In this document: positions 48,001 through 55,800 of the stretch, one piece after another | Numbering within the stretch: the stretch's first letter is position 1 | Layout: each line of letters begins with the position of its first letter | Assembly: GCA_037367405.1 (NCBI GenBank) | Contig: JAZKJV010002947.1 | Span: forward strand, 124,001 to 188,000 | Origin: Ottelia alismoides | Lineage: Eukaryota > Streptophyta > Magnoliopsida > Alismatales > Hydrocharitaceae | Direction of reading: 5' to 3' | Length of the DNA stretch: 64,000 nt | Notes under the pieces: model-generated | The model's database searches: none | What the model was told of the DNA's origin: nothing | The model's input: only the letters and a program-made list of their open reading frames with translations | Position numbers and translations under genes: made by a program

Positions 48001-50080
48001 TGCCACGCAACGAAGAGTAGTAGACATGCAGAGGGCGACCATTCTGCTTGGTGTTATAGATATCAAACTGTAGTTGAAGGATCTTGGCCTCATTCTTTGC
48101 ATGTGCATAAGTGGATGCCAACGTATCCCACATTGCTTTGGCAGTGGGCTGAGTTAGAATATCATTTGCTATTTCTGTAATATGTGTCCCACAAAGCCAA
48201 ACACGCGCGTAAGCATCATCTTGCTTCCAGGAAGCATTTGCCTCAGTCTTATCTGTTGGCTCTGGGTCTGTCAAGATGTGCTCCTTGTTGTTGCACTGCA
48301 TGAGGGTGAGAAACTGCATGGACCATAACTCGTAATTGGTCTCATCCATCTTAACGATGGGAGTTGGGCCCTTAAAGGCTCCAGAGAAGAAGATGTCACC
48401 CTTGGTGTCTGACATGACAATAAAAATAGCCGAAGAACAGACTTCAACTGGGGGGTTAGACCGATATAATCGGGTCTACATAATCATACGAAGGATCGGT
48501 TGTATGTGTATACTAATACAACCATCTTTGCTAATACTTATTACTTGACTAAAATCGTGTTTCTTGTAGATATGAGATCACATACCTATCCCTCGATAGG
48601 ATAATCAGAACAAGATACGGGGCCTGATTGCAAGAGCCTGAATTGCTAGACCCACAGGGGCGCTAGTGCCTGGACGAAAGGGCACAGGGGGCCTTGGGAG
48701 TTAAGCGCACGAACTTCTGGGCGGGGGCGCGGGACCTGTCCCTGAAGGCCTCTGGACGCGGGGGTTAGGCACGAACTTCTAATGGCGACGAAGCCTCCGA
48801 ACTGGGGGCGATCAAGGCAGGTGCGAGGCACAGGGACGTGATGCGCGGTAGGGCGTCGTGCGCGCAAGGCCTCTGATCGTGCGCTGAGGCGATCAGGCCT
48901 CTGGCGCGGAGAATGCCGGCGCCGTAGGCGTAGGGCGCAGGGAGGGGAGGCGAGCCTAGGGTCAGGCGCGGCGAGCGCCCAGGCGAGGGGCGCCGAGTGC
49001 CTGGGGTCAGGTGCGGCAAAGGGCGCCGAGCACCTGGCGAGAGGCGCGCGTGTGTCGATGTCGAGAGGCGTGAGGGTACGGGTCAGGGATTAGGGATTGA
49101 GAGGTGGCTCTGATACCATGTAAATGGGATAAACTTAGATAAATTATGAAAGACCCAAGGATTCTCTTATATAGGAGAAAAACCCATTGGATAAAATACA
49201 AAAAGAGGAAAGGATAAATAAAGATTTACAAAAGATAGAGAAAAAATGGAATTATCTAAATATAGGAATAGGAATTATCTCAGCAATTCGGAACCCAGAT
49301 TTCCAATCCCGCGATCACAATCATACTGACACAACTAGCACAATCTCATCATAAAAATACAAACACAAGATTTAACATAAAAAGCAGCACTCGAAAAGAA
49401 CACCAACAACGTTTCCTGATCAAAAACATGTCATCACAAATATGAATATATAAATTGCAATTCCACGGTAAACATGGACAACACAAGCAACATAAGAACA
49501 GCGAGCAATGATAGGTGCAACACAACAAGCAACCGGCAAAATGCAACCACGGAGCGAAAACATCGAAGATCGGTAACCTTGGAACCTAAAAGCCAGCTTC
49601 ATCAGTGCACACACATTGCATAACCAGTTAACTCACTATTTGCAACTCGCATCACGCAACAAACCAATTCTTCATGCGGAAGCACAAATCCCGGAGACCA
49701 TAAAGAACATATAACGACTTCCTCGTGAGCCTAAATTTCCATTCCCTCGATCACAAGCACACTAGCACAACGAGCACAATCACATAGAGACAAACAAGAA
49801 GAAGCACGGCGGCAATAACTACGAGAAGCGAACAGATGGGAATGCGGAACGAATGAGAATAAAAATATGAAGGAAAAAGCAGAGGCATTTATATCTGACG
49901 AAGAAAAAGAGCATCTACTCGCCATTTGTATCTGACGAAGCAGCCATCGAGGGGAGCGGAGTCGGAGACCTCGTCGGTCACGACGGACCCATCGCCGCGC
50001 TTCAGCGCGACGTAGGGCGCGAGCTCGCAGCCAACGATTGGTATGTCGGACGGCAAGTGGAGTCTCTGCACCGTCAGCAT
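26298..50080 (-). CDS. CCR4: CCR4-type poly(A) deadenylase, 5' part (exons 1-2)
   Basis: Catalytic subunit of the CCR4-NOT complex, which shortens mRNA poly(A) tails; the plant form is recognised by its N-terminal sequence. Exons 49923-50080 (158 nt) and 26298-27033 (736 nt) sum to 894 nt, exactly 298 codons. Order: start MLTVQRLHLPSDIPIVGCEL; zinc finger at about residues 63-105 (CSVHPHEKATLQC then YHCTSKCFADSWQHHRALHE); a beta-rich linker with TYTPTADDI near 175 and FTSRVIPAPTPTP near 210; and the beginning of the endonuclease/exonuclease/phosphatase fold, FVVLSYNILAE (Asn253) to ADIICLQE (Glu298). By family knowledge Asn253 and Glu298 are active-site residues. The remaining ~300 residues (substrate His/Asp motifs) are absent from the window. 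The exons carry no stop or frameshift, so the gene was probably functional until recently or still is, provided later exons lie to the left of position 1. Confidence 0.9.
27700..29811 (-). mobile_element. Non-autonomous LTR element F, truncated LTR
   Basis: Same family as E. Full LTR 27700-28014 (315 bp, TGTTGG...TTCTAACA on the minus strand), polypurine tract from 28015, PBS TGGTATCAGAGGGTTC at 29781-29766. The upstream LTR is represented only by its last 30 bases (29782-29811) and the rest is lost. Internal 1.75 kb has the same GTCTCCTCGTC-type repeats and T-rich stretches as E but no retroviral domains. Lies in CCR4 intron 1. Confidence 0.75.
29812..31674. other. Intron 1 sequence without recognised gene
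   Basis: AT-rich. Contains a perfect 10-bp inverted repeat CATGCCCTTT/AAAGGGCATG (30128-30137, 30151-30160) and, near 31150-31240, a worn end of the TTTCGG MITE family (GTTGAAATTTGAGGCCATG). Nothing else identified. Confidence 0.5.
31675..32399. mobile_element. hAT-like MITE (TAGGGATGCAA type) with a nested MITE
   Basis: Ends TAGGGATGCAAACG and, inverted, TAAGGGATGCTAACA. Rich in GGATACGGATA/ATATCC repeats. Contains the 206-bp element at 31941. Flanking 8-mers match only partly, so it is older than its insert. Confidence 0.65.
31941..32146. mobile_element. 206-bp MITE rich in CGATATATCG
   Basis: Perfect 8-bp duplication ATTATAAT (31933-31940, 32147-32154). Ends CAGTGTTTCAGATG and, inverted, CAAGAGTTTAAATATCG. 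The body is a succession of GATATATCGATATCG palindromes. A related copy is at 36099. Confidence 0.85.
32400..35281. other. Intron 1 sequence, mostly unidentified
   Basis: Apart from the zinc-knuckle scrap there are only short open frames with no known domain. 34020-34500 is T/C-rich, the rest A-rich. Confidence 0.5.
33690..33775 (-). pseudogene. CCHC-like zinc-knuckle fragment, LINE ORF1-like
   Basis: Minus-strand translation at 33752-33708 gives CFYCGSRNGHWAHHC, a CCHC finger with one extra residue in the middle spacing. LINE ORF1 and gag proteins have such fingers. The surrounding 33200-33900 is open in pieces but shows no second recognisable domain, so the call is weak. Confidence 0.3.
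35282..35504. mobile_element. MITE (223 bp), inverse copy of the one at 22859
   Basis: Ends AGGCCCTAAATGTC and, inverted, TGGCCTCAAATTTC. Same TTTCGGTCGAAAT repeats as 22859-23066 but opposite orientation. 8-bp duplication TGGAACTA/TGGAAGTA with one mismatch (35274-35281, 35505-35512). Confidence 0.75.
35515..35810. other. Possible mitochondrial DNA insert
   Basis: The stretch with AGCGGCTTGTCGAATGCGG, TTCCTTCGGGCAGGCAGGAGG and GTTTGACGAGTGCGAGGCAGG differs from its AT-rich surroundings and has the texture of plant mitochondrial intergenic DNA. This rests on style only; no mitochondrial gene was recognised. Confidence 0.3.
36099..36289. mobile_element. 191-bp MITE rich in CGATATATCG
   Basis: 8-bp duplication CCAGAGGT on both sides (36091-36098, 36290-36297). 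Ends ATGGAAGGAAATATCGG and, inverted, ATGGAAGGCCGTATCG. Same palindromic body as 31941-32146. Confidence 0.75.
36985..37127 (+). repeat. 5' LTR of copia B
   Basis: 143 bp, TG...CA, with a TATA-like CTCCTGTATAAGAG near 37070 and the Met-type PBS directly after. The partner at 43551-43694 differs at many positions, so this is an older insertion than C. Confidence 0.9.
37128..37514 (+). other. Copia B leader with two long C tracts
   Basis: From the PBS to the gag start codon. Contains runs of 14 C (37194-37207) and 13 C (37223-37235) in otherwise GC-rich sequence. No coding signal. Confidence 0.6.
37515..38150 (+). pseudogene. Copia B gag (UBN2-type), broken
   Basis: Begins MLDNKGEIF, followed by KMDGTNYELWSMQFLTL, the usual copia gag opening. 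In-frame stops replace coding positions near 37732, 37800 and 38037. The gag continues to SRLSRITMPST, where the homologous part of C goes on into an RG-rich zinc-knuckle region; here that region is missing or replaced. Not translatable as a whole. Confidence 0.75.
38301..38987 (+). pseudogene. Copia B protease and integrase N-terminus, broken
   Basis: The protease segment reads MTEWIMDYDASHHLCGD, where relatives have a D-S-G-A active-site motif; Ser-Gly is replaced by Tyr-Asp, so it would be inactive. A frameshift near 38570 precedes the integrase zinc region (LWHLRFGHLPL...CEACQL-like HHCC). The frame is cut after the residues corresponding to ELLHLD by copia D at 38988. Confidence 0.75.
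38988..40435 (+). mobile_element. Internally deleted copia element D inside B
   Basis: LTRs 38988-39134 (147 bp) and 40288-40435 (148 bp) start TGTTGAGAGAATA and end with ACACA/CCACA. PBS TGGTACCAGAGC is at 39135-39146; polypurine tract GAGGGGGAG ends at 40287. A perfect 5-bp target duplication TAGAC flanks it (38983-38987, 40436-40440). By eye the LTRs differ at about eight sites. The internal part joins a GC-rich leader directly to the end of RT, so gag, protease, integrase and most of RT are absent. It interrupts B between the integrase residues LD and IWGP. Confidence 0.92.
39400..40280 (+). pseudogene. Copia D: RT C-terminus and RNase H remnant
   Basis: After the leader, which carries several copies of a CTGCGGCTG(T/C)ACCGC motif at 39230-39400, the frame enters YFLGLKFARGQQGIVMTQRK, the end of copia RT. 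RNase H follows (CRPATTPMDPN, GCADADYVGCPKHRKST, ESEYRAMAQGSTEMMW). A stop at 39742-39744 and a frameshift split it. It ends [13 protein letters not shown] just before the polypurine tract. Confidence 0.8.
40436..42850 (+). pseudogene. Copia B integrase core, reverse transcriptase, RNase H, broken
   Basis: Resumes after D with IWGPNCIPDHQGH, the integrase core, continuing through VDDFSRLSWVFLLKNKSE and VNRMPSSVLGEKIPFS to the integrase C-terminus. The RT begins near 41420 (GTWSLVSAP, CKWVFTVKH), is frameshifted near 41750 and carries YVDDIIITG near 42135. RNase H includes KSKKQTMVATSSAKSEYRAMA near 42710. Multiple frameshifts and a stop at 42786-42788. The remaining RNase H residues lie after the MITE, 43331-43540. 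Confidence 0.8.
42855..43322. mobile_element. hAT-like MITE (468 bp) in copia B
   Basis: Flanked by a perfect 8-bp duplication GTGATAAT (42847-42854, 43323-43330). Ends CAAGGTTGCAG... and ...CTACCCCTTG are imperfect inverted repeats. Subterminal parts are full of CGACTAGTCGG palindromes. An internal segment of about 100 bp beginning ACATAGATTT is repeated directly at 43002 and 43105. The same RNase H site in copia C (near 44435) is uninterrupted, which confirms the borders. No transposase. Confidence 0.85.
43551..43694 (+). repeat. 3' LTR of copia B
   Basis: 144 bp, preceded by the family's 3' internal end (ATCTACGCTCTAGCTTGA then GAGGGAG) and ending TTTACA. Keeps an intact CTCCTATATAAGAG core promoter. 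Confidence 0.9.
43695..44026. other. 332-bp spacer between copia B and C
   Basis: Original intron sequence, A/C-rich on the plus strand. A stretch near 43790 (TCACAACATGGAAATATAAG) resembles one near 36915 (TCACGATATGGAAATAAAAA), so the old intron had internal repeats. Confidence 0.5.
44027..44195 (-). repeat. 3' LTR of copia C
   Basis: 169 bp, immediately after the polypurine tract. Same CTCCTATATAAGAG promoter core. Lies 332 bp from the 3' LTR of B. Confidence 0.92.
44203..44980 (-). pseudogene. Copia C RNase H, frameshifted
   Basis: Continues from RT after the premature stop (GMADCRPATTPLDPSMKLYD). A single base loss near 44870 shifts frame, and the new frame carries VSQFMEQPRQAHMDAVHMIL, ACADADYARCPKDRKSTSGF, ESEYKAMAQASTEMMW and ends SLIDIYAPA just before the polypurine tract. 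Confidence 0.85.
44996..47205 (-). CDS. Copia C integrase-reverse transcriptase open frame
   Basis: A continuous frame of more than 720 codons. Integrase HHCC zinc region (LWHLRFGHLPL...CEACQLGKH), DDE core (Asp in LLHLDIW, Asp in IRPDNALEF, Glu in NGVAERKHR), Pro-rich spacer around 46080-46140, then RT with GTWSLVSAP, CKWVFIVKHRPDGSVDRYKA, LYQLDAKNAFLYGDL and the catalytic YVDDIIITG. It ends early at a TAA after GLVMT, where relatives read on (GLVMTQRK in D). It lacks its own start because of the protease-side deletion. It is a transposon gene, not a host gene. Confidence 0.88.
47208..47640 (-). pseudogene. Copia C protease segment
   Basis: Contains the aspartic protease motif WIVDSGASHHLCGD with intact D-S-G-A, then QMNLLS. 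Here roughly eight bases present in B are missing (near 47215), so the frame ends at a TAA before integrase. Confidence 0.85.
47640..48415 (-). pseudogene. Copia C gag with zinc knuckle, one frameshift
   Basis: Starts MSDTKGDIFFSGAFKGPTP and keeps a full UBN2-type gag (NYELWSMQFLTLMQ, AKAMWDTLASTYAHAKNE, RNSTMVGVLMAGLDAEYD). A shift near 47770 moves the RG-rich part (SRGRGGAIHSRGR) and the CCHC knuckle (CTYCRKPGHAEDTC, near 47640-47690) into another frame. Nucleocapsid residues are otherwise intact. Confidence 0.85.
48416..49102 (-). other. Copia C GC-rich leader
   Basis: About 690 bp between PBS and gag, unusually GC-rich at 48640-49070, with degenerate internal repeats of a GCGCC-(G/T)-GGTGC type motif near 48975-49050. 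No open reading frame of interest; probably untranslated leader. Confidence 0.6.
49119..49285 (-). repeat. 5' LTR of copia C
   Basis: 167 bp. On the minus strand it carries CTCCTATATAAGAGAA (TATA core) and ends immediately before the PBS. Confidence 0.92.
49923..50080 (-). CDS. CCR4: CCR4 exon 1 (start codon to residue 52 plus two bases)
   Basis: Encodes MLTVQRLHLPSDIPIVGCEL and continues to DGCFVRYK plus TG of a Trp codon. I chose the ATG at 50080-50078 because plant CCR4 proteins begin MLS/MLT at this point and because the -3 base is A. The frame stays open for about 28 codons upstream, but those residues are unlike the family and no ATG lies there (only TTG at 50164). The exon ends after TG at 49923; the next six bases are GCGAGT. 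Splicing at the nearby GT (49918-49917) would put exon 2 out of frame and meet a stop within four codons, so a GC donor is the only choice that restores the conserved RYKWYR junction. Confidence 0.9.
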
Positions 50081-50148
50081 CGTCCCCTCTCGATCCAGAA
50101 CGCACCGGCGCGGCGATTCTCTCCTTCTCTCCGGGGACAATACAACAT
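50074..50148 (-). promoter_or_regulatory. 24-codon upstream ORF overlapping the CCR4 start
   Basis: ATG at 50148-50146 opens a 24-residue frame (starts MLYCPRREG, ends WIERGRC) whose stop TGA lies at 50076-50074. It overlaps the main ATG as ATGCTGA. It is the first ATG downstream of the predicted TATA-directed start. This geometry suggests that CCR4 translation depends on leaky scanning or on termination-reinitiation. That is inference; the sequence arrangement itself is plain. Confidence 0.6.
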
Positions 50149-50299
50149 CGCCGGGCCTCGACAAACCCTAGAGCGGCCGCCGCCCACGAGCGAGAGCGAT
50201 CGCCGGAGCTTCGTGGGGGATTGGAGTGGAGGGGTGGGGGTTTGATCGATGGGCGGGGAGAGGGAGAATCGGGGAGTGATGTGGTGAGTTTGGGTTGTG

Positions 50300-50345
50300 C
50301 TGTTGCGTTTATTTATAGGTCCACCGGAAGGAATTGGGCCAATGT
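50300..50345 (-). promoter_or_regulatory. CCR4 core promoter: TATA box and GGCCCAAT element
   Basis: On the minus strand TATAAATA lies at 50317-50310. GGCCCAAT (TGGGCC-type site II element, also reading ATTGG/CCAAT) lies 15-30 bases upstream at 50340-50333. A start about 30 bases downstream of TATA would be near 50280, giving a 5' UTR of about 200 nt. That leader is C-rich and carries CTAGGGTTT (telo-box-like) near 50170. The transcription start is not directly visible. Confidence 0.55.
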
Positions 50346-50589
50346 ATTGTTGACATGTATAAGGTAAATCGTGGCTGTTTTTTTTGCCTTGTTTAGAAAA
50401 CAAAATTTAAAAAAATCACATCCAACAAGGGAAATAAAGTCAGCTGCACATTGAAGATTAGATAAAATTAAAGGGTGTGATTGCATTACAAGAGATGATG
50501 TCTATCAATTTGTTAGACACATTCAATAAGCAAATACTAAAATTTTTTTTACCATTCAAACTTCACGCATATTTCTTGTCAGTCGGTAG

Positions 50590-50830
50590 TGAGATTTTCG
50601 AGAAGGCTCATTAGATAGACTTGAAATGTTGATAGTATCCAGCTAATTTGAGAGAGCAGCGAATCTCAAAAATACTTTCAGCTATTTTGGATATGACATG
50701 ACCTAGAAATGCAACTTTTTCTAGGCAAAAGTCAGACTTCGTGAATTTAGCGTCAAAGCGGTGATGACGTAGCATCTCAAGTGCGATTGTGGATTGCATG
50801 TCATAACACGAATCAAGGTTTGTCTAGAAA
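50590..50830 (-). pseudogene. Gypsy reverse transcriptase fragment
   Basis: Minus-strand HHRFDAKFTKSDFCLEKVAF, LGHVISK, then LKLAGYYQHF with the intervening ~30 residues lost. A Ty3/gypsy RT thumb scrap 0.4 kb upstream of the CCR4 promoter. Confidence 0.7.
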
Positions 50831-52540
50831 ATATCTTGATGTTATGTATATGGAAAATTGTAACATATCATCTGTAGTCGGCCGCTTTGGAGAAGGAAAA
50901 AATCAACAAGGTAGGTATTATATAAATCAAACGATTATGTATTTCAACAATGTAAAGTGGAGCTTTTTTATATTAAACAATATTTTTGTAAAATTACTAT
51001 AAACTCAAATGAAAGTATCCAATCTACGTTATTCTATTTTATAATTCTTAAGATATAATATTCCTTATGTTGGTCATAAATGGGTGGTATGCATTGTACA
51101 TTGCAATTTCCCCTTGGTAACATGTTGCCTTCCCACGTGAAATCGAGCATCTCTCATTTGATCTTGCAAGTGAGATGGTACTTGTAGTGGAGTGCCCCCC
51201 ACCCCCGCCCTCCAACAATGGTTGTTACTCGGCATAAAGAACCCTTTCTTGATAAGCTCTCTCTTTTGTGTCCTCCATCCACTCCAATCATGATATTGCG
51301 TCATTAGTTCATCGACCACATAACAGAGTGGATGTGTGTCATTATTTCATCGTCCTTGATCTTGGAGAAAAGGTGCCTTCTTTTTCCCTCATTCACTCTT
51401 CATCTTTACAATAAGGTTTATATGTTGGGTATGTGGACACATGATGAGCTATTATAAGTTATTTTGATTTATACATTTCATTGTATGAAGGAGAACATAA
51501 TAAAGTTGTATTGGTAAGGACCCTCGACACAAATAAAAATGTGTACCACCACCATCTTGATATCGTAATGTTAGCCATTTTAATTTTGTTAATGACTTTA
51601 TGTTCGATTTGTTTTGTACCTTGATTGATTTTTAAGGCAGAAGATCCTTGATGAAAAGTGTGGAGAAAGATTAAAGAATGACTTTTAAACTGCAGCTCAA
51701 AATAATAAGATCTTATAATCTCAAAACTCGATTCCAAAGGCTTCAATGCATTTCTAAAGAAGCTTTGAAGAATTTGGAGTTCAATGACATTTAAAGAAGA
51801 CTCAAGGGCACTTCTGAAAGTTTTGTTGATTCAGACGATTTACATAGTTTTTTTGTGATGAAAAACATTCTTGTACTTTTTCCATAGTCTTCATTAGCAA
51901 GCAAAACTAAGCCAAATTTACTAAATTCTCAAAATCGATTTTGTAGATATGATTGATCACCTTTTGATCGACCAATTTATGATCCTTATCAACCAAACCT
52001 TGGTTGTTGATTTTCCACCATGATCGAGCATGATTTTATTCAAACCGATCACCACTTATCGACCATATTTTGATCAAGATCGATCACTTTTCACAAATAC
52101 TAATCAACTATCACAGGCTAATTGATCAGTATTTTAATCTCATCGATTATCTAATGATCGATCAACTTGTTTCTGCAAGTGATCATTCCTTGATATTTTA
52201 AATTAAGAATGTTGGAAATTTCACTTTTGCTCGCCAATGGATCTTTGAGGCTTGACATTATATAAAGGACCCTAGTAGTCATTGCTTGAGACTCGTAACA
52301 AACGAAAAACATTCTCCGATAATCAAAATAAAAGAAAACAGTGCTATATTAGTATTCGAGTTCTTTTCATTACTCTATGATCTAGAGATGTATTCAATCC
52401 AAAACTGTTTAGTTACTCGAGTTGTTTATGTTTGTGCTCAACAATGATCATCATCATTCTCGAGCGGATTCTGCATTGGAAGTTTCATAAGATGGTAAAT
52501 TAAAGTGTTATTTCTAAACTTTTTTTCTGATCAGTATATT
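50831..52540. other. Intergenic with a GATCGA-rich block
   Basis: No gene. 51940-52180 holds about a dozen GATCGA/GATCA/TCGACC words in a short space, looking like degenerate repeats of a transposon LTR. Confidence 0.4.
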
Positions 52541-52870
52541 GTACATAGATATCTGAGTTATGGGTTCCTTTCTCAAAGAGAGAGATAACCTTCCTTCGGT
52601 AGTTATTCGGGGAAGGGTACATGTTTTGCTACCCCTCGGTGTAAAGTAGCGATGGGATTGTGGAAGCAAGATTCGTCGAGAGAGCGAAGGGGAAATCCTA
52701 GAACATGGTTCTCACATGCTTGGATTTCTACGTAAAAATCGGTGTGCATTGTGATTTTTTCTCTACTTAGATATATGTGACTTGTGAATATTTTTAGTTG
52801 GGTATTATTACTAAGATAATTGTATATTGCATAATTCACCCTTATCTTGTGTTGAACTCACACATACAAA
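52541..52870. other. LTR-like (U5-type) sequence
   Basis: GC-richer island with TACCCCTCGGTGTAAAGTAG, GGTTCTCACATGCTTGG and TACGTAAAAATCGGTGTGC resembles the R-U5 part of copia LTRs, but no partner LTR, PBS or coding domain is visible. Confidence 0.25.
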
Positions 52871-55800
52871 TGTCTCCAGTCAAAATATGTGTGCTTGTTC
52901 GTAACAGTATTGATGAGTCATAGATTCATCTCTTTTATTAATAAAATTTATCCCCATATTCTGATCAAAGAACAATAAAATCCACATAAAATGATAAATT
53001 TATAAAATCATCTCATGCGGAGAATGCATGGATTGAGTTGAGGAAATTAACTCGTCATGAATATCAAGAGAAAAATAACATAAAACGACAAAAAATATGA
53101 CTTGAAATGAACGTACATACAATGTGCACTCTTATGATGTTTTTATCAGGTTCAAAATAAACCTAATTTACATGAAACCAACTCCATTATGTACATATTT
53201 ATAACCTCATTTCAAGAAAACACCAAAAAACACTAACTTATAAAAATTATAGAAAAACCCAAGCCCTAATTTCCCAAACAGAAATCCATAAAGCTGCATA
53301 ACTTTCTCACATATTGTCTCGATCAGACTTTACTCATCTCTGAATTGAAGCACGTTAATTCTCTATAAAATAATACTAATACAAAGGAATAGAAGTTCAT
53401 ATAAGAAAAATCAATTTTGAGACCTAATTATGCATCAAACAAAACTGGCTAATTTCACCTCATTATTTTATGTGCATATTCAACCCTTTTGATTTTATTT
53501 TCTATTTCTTTGTTTTGACTCATGCTTTAACTAATGACATTAAAAAATAGAAAAGTCGGTAAAAATCATTTTCGATCTTATGTATTTGACTTGTTAATCT
53601 ATACACAATTAACCTAACCAATTTATTCTGACATTTTCTTAATCCATCAAAATCCCAAAAAACATCCATGTTCCATGCATCGTCCTACATCATATTTTAT
53701 TTTTGCATGCATTATTCAATTATATAAAACAAAAACATATGAAATGTTAAAATATTGAAGATTATTATTGAGTCTGGTTGCATTTTAATCCTTCACATAG
53801 TTTGTAGATCCCTTCGAAATCCACGAGTTTTGTGTTCATCACTTTTGAATTAGATGTCATTTCATATTTTTAAATAAAATTTATTTACATCCCATATGCA
53901 TTGGTCAAGGTCAAAACCAAATGTCATCTCCTAATTCATTCCTGTACAAGTCACCTTAGCTACTTAGTGAATGCACCTAACCACGATCAACACTACACTA
54001 CCTTACTCCCCGAGCCAATCAGATATTGACTTTGTTGACTAACTTGATCAACACTACTACCTTCCCCCTCCCTAACATTAATACCCAAACTTGACCTAAT
54101 CAACATCATGTATTCTTTTCCTATCCCTACCAGGTTGTAACCTAACAAACTCCTAGTCACCAACTTCAAGAAACCCTAATCACCTCCGATTCTAAACCTG
54201 ACCCAAATATCATCTCCTTCATTGTATCAACCCAAGTCATAAATACATGTAATCACCATTGATAGAACCCAACGAGACCTCTCTTCTGCTTGATTGTCTT
54301 ATACCATACCAACCTCCTCAATTGCATCTTTTCCTTCCTCTCTTTCCATAGAATATCAAAGGAAGTCAATGACCATCACCTCCACCTTCTTCAAGATACC
54401 TTAAACCTTGATCCCTTCTCATGTTACAACTATATCCCCTCGACATTCTCCCCTTATTAAATCTGCCATCAAAACATGTTCAAACCATCCACTTATCATC
54501 ATCTCTAACACAAAGAGTGAGAAAGGGTGAGAGTTTGGACGTGCATCTAGTGACAACAATCATTGTTCACGACAATGACCCCCTATAAGAGATCCACAGA
54601 AAATTAACGGTCGTGTGAGAAATCCTAGATTCATATACTTATTACTCAATTTTTAGCCCTCTATATAAACCCATGCCTTAAATAAACCATTAATTAGAGT
54701 TAATTCACAATATACACAATTAATGTTAATTAGCATAAATAAATAAAGAATTAAATTATGTTGTAAATATTATACATAGTTAACTGCGAGTTTCTTTTTT
54801 ATCCATGTATTTTCTACTTATCTATAAAATCCATAAAAATTACAATAAATGTGTACATAATATAGTGTACATATAATACTAGTTAAAATATAAAAAATAA
54901 TCAAAACAATTAAATTAATAAATATAAAAATTACACTATGTATATATGATGTATTTTATTTTTAAGTATTTCATGAACGTTATAGATCTAAAAAATATAT
55001 ACAGCTTTCATGTTGAATATTTTTTTACTTGATATATTATTCTTTTATATTATTCTTTTATTTTTTTATTTTAATTTTTTTCATTGGACCACGTGGCAGC
55101 CTCTAAGTCTAGCCACAGGTCTTATGGTCGGAAGATCAATAATGATCCTAACGTCCGATCTTGGAGGACCTATAATGTTCGATAAGTTGTATAAGACAAT
55201 CGTTATGTAGGTGTCTCTCTCGACTCTCATATCTCAACAAATAATTGAATCAACAATCAATCCATAATCTATGATAAACCAACGAAAATTGTGTGGGTTG
55301 GAATTTATTATACCTTGCAAACAAGTGTGTATAGCAAGCAAGTGCAGGGGATGAATCACTGAGAGAAAATACACGAATAAGTGATTTATATCTATTAACA
55401 AAAAAAACCGACAAATGTTTTTGTACTTTTCCACTTCTTTGATTCCTTGTGTATTTTTATTATATTTAATTTTTATAGATTTTAAAATTTATATTTTTTA
55501 ATTTTTAAATGTTATAAATTTTATTTCTTTTTATAGTTTTTTATTTTTAATTTATTTTTATTTTTAAAGATATAATAAGTAGATATATCTAATAATATGT
55601 ATAATATAAATACTATATATGGTATATATAATAAATATATAAAAATTAAGAAAAATATAAACAAGAACAATCCTTTCTGTTTTTTAAAGGGCTTTAAAAT
55701 AAATTAGGTATTCATAAATAATAATACTAATTATAAGTATATATAAGTTATATTATGTATATATATATATTATAGGTTTTTGTATTTTTAAATATAGTTA

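Larger units (their letters stand above)
44027..49285 (-). mobile_element. Ty1/copia element C, nearly complete
   Basis: LTRs 44027-44195 (169 bp) and 49119-49285 (167 bp), with perfect 5-bp target duplication ATTCG on both sides (44022-44026, 49286-49290). PBS (complement of GGTGGCTCTGATACCA) at 49103-49118; polypurine tract GAGGGGGAG at 44196-44204. By eye the LTRs differ by about six substitutions plus two bases of indel, making this the youngest element seen here. It is minus strand, the same sense as CCR4. Order gag, protease, integrase, RT, RNase H is that of copia. Four lesions (see its parts) make it non-autonomous. Confidence 0.95.
27034..49922 (-). other. CCR4 intron 1, 22,889 nt, GC-AG
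   Basis: Bounded by GCGAGT at 49922-49917 and TTTCTGCAG at 27034. Contains element F, MITEs at 31675-32399 (with one nested), 35282-35504 and 36099-36289, copia B with D and a MITE inside it, and copia C. Together these are about 15.2 kb of the 22.9 kb. The remaining single-copy parts (for example 36300-36980, 43695-44026, 49286-49900) are poor in G on the plus strand, so the transcribed strand is T-rich as expected for plant intron sequence. No other host exon was recognised in it. Confidence 0.8.

Noticed and set aside
50081..50164. N-terminal extension of CCR4 from a TTG at 50164
   Set aside because: No ATG, residues unlike the family; the ATG at 50080 matches known N-termini.
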